From an uncultured bacterium (GTDB lineage: Bacteria; Bacillota; Clostridia; Lachnospirales; Lachnospiraceae): DNA of 64,000 nucleotides. The stretch's first letter is position 1. Every line of letters starts with the position of its first letter. Both the position numbers and the translations under genes were made by a program. This document shows, in pieces, positions 63,664-64,000 of this stretch. The notes under the pieces are model-generated. The model saw only the letters and a list, made by a program, of their open reading frames with translations, was not told the DNA's origin and made no database searches. Where the stretch lies: positions 62,001 to 126,000 of the forward strand of contig CANCXX010000003.1 in NCBI GenBank assembly GCA_947381965.1, read 5' to 3'.

Positions 63664-64000
63664 TTATACACCGCCTTCTTCAATTTTTATGTTATCAGGA
63701 AGCCGATAACCTATTTGACACCGATTGACATACAGTTTCCTTTCCGTTTTTCTGCCGGAATCCCTGTCTGTTTCAATACTGCAGACTGATGCAATCTGAT
63801 AAATTTTTTCACCCAGTTTTCTGTAAGTTACAGATGAATTAAACACTGAATATTCAATGTTTACAACGTTTTTCGCCAAAATGCGACCATACATAGTATT
63901 ATCATCAAAATCAACTTCAATCTGAAATGTATTCTCCGTTTTATTACAAACTTTTAAATCCAACCAGCCCTCATTAACTGTCGCATCTGTTCCTTTTGGA
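63664..64000 (-). CDS. vanW: VanW-family protein, 5' end outside window
   Basis: The last 111 codons of a VanW-like protein, open at the right edge. Visible segments: GTDATVNEGWLDLKV, DDNTMYGRILAKNVVNIEYS and LYVNRCQIGYRLPDNIK. VanW is an accessory protein of vanB and vanG operons with unknown exact role. Its stop overlaps the leader of vanG by 1-2 bp, so the two are translationally coupled. Confidence 0.85.
   Translation of the reverse strand, partial: PKGTDATVNEGWLDLKVCNKTENTFQIEVDFDDNTMYGRILAKNVVNIEYSVFNSSVTYRKLGEKIYQIASVCSIETDRDSGRKTERKLYVNRCQIGYRLPDNIKIEEGGV

Noticed and set aside
1..64000. CRISPR array, tRNA or rRNA genes
   Set aside because: No regularly spaced direct repeats and no cloverleaf or rRNA signature were found on reading both strands.

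Overview
The window looks like a low-to-mid GC, spore-forming Firmicute of the Lachnospiraceae/Clostridiales type. The evidence is the gene families (RpiR/SIS regulator, DUF624, sporulation polysaccharide deacetylase, YlmH, DUF4867), the AGGAGG-type ribosome binding sites, and mobile-element genes typical of gut Clostridia (large serine recombinases, MobC/MOBP relaxase, YodL/DUF4316, methylase-helicase, DUF6870). Genus and species cannot be fixed from sequence reading alone.

Region 1 (1-6.75 kb) is a sialic acid catabolism locus on the minus strand: YhcH-type protein, NanK, NanE, NanA, an RpiR regulator, a DUF624 membrane protein and a sugar-binding lipoprotein that runs off the left edge. 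An SGNH esterase points the other way inside it. The operon starts at a near-consensus promoter, and a 213-bp fold-back element lies in its leader. Region 2 (6.77-12.2 kb) is a tandem set of three large serine recombinases abutting a polysaccharide deacetylase gene (PdaB-like) that is cut off after its first half. This is the signature of an integration event, and the nan operon may be part of the inserted segment.

Region 3 (12.3-22.95 kb) looks like ordinary chromosome: AEC transporter, YlmH, a GH2 glycosidase, a MATE pump, and a LacI-xylulokinase-DUF4867-fucose-isomerase-like operon with a readable promoter and operator. Region 4 (23-29.2 kb) is a decaying defence/mobile patch: Fic remnant, AlbA_2/Schlafen-type regulator, DUF262/DUF1524 (GmrSD-like) protein, a multiply frameshifted gene, an AIPR-like remnant and a Cys-rich ICE protein remnant. 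Region 5 (29.3-37.4 kb) is chromosomal: GNAT, MetI/MetN, a carbamate kinase-like protein, LspA, a GntR-ABC operon, a second LspA-like protein, and a HExxH protein.

Region 6 (37.7-58.38 kb) is a degraded integrative/mobilisable element. It holds a second set of three serine recombinases in the same order as the first, regulators, an oriT-like region, mobC and relaxase, an ACT/PD-(D/E)XK pair, a cargo cassette (DUF4062, unknown, HExxH metalloprotease), YodL/DUF4316, and a methylase-helicase that is truncated at 58383. No conjugation (type IV secretion) genes are present. Region 7 (58.5-64 kb) has a lipoprotein, an IS4-like element with a frameshifted transposase and 13-bp target duplications, and the 3' part of a vanG-type operon: vanW, vanG, a serine-acetyltransferase-like gene, and a racemase of VanT type. 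The position normally held by vanXY is taken by the acetyltransferase gene.

Two families of short dispersed intergenic repeats link distant parts of the window (4.1/35.9 kb and 23.1/37.1 kb). No tRNA, rRNA or CRISPR array was seen.
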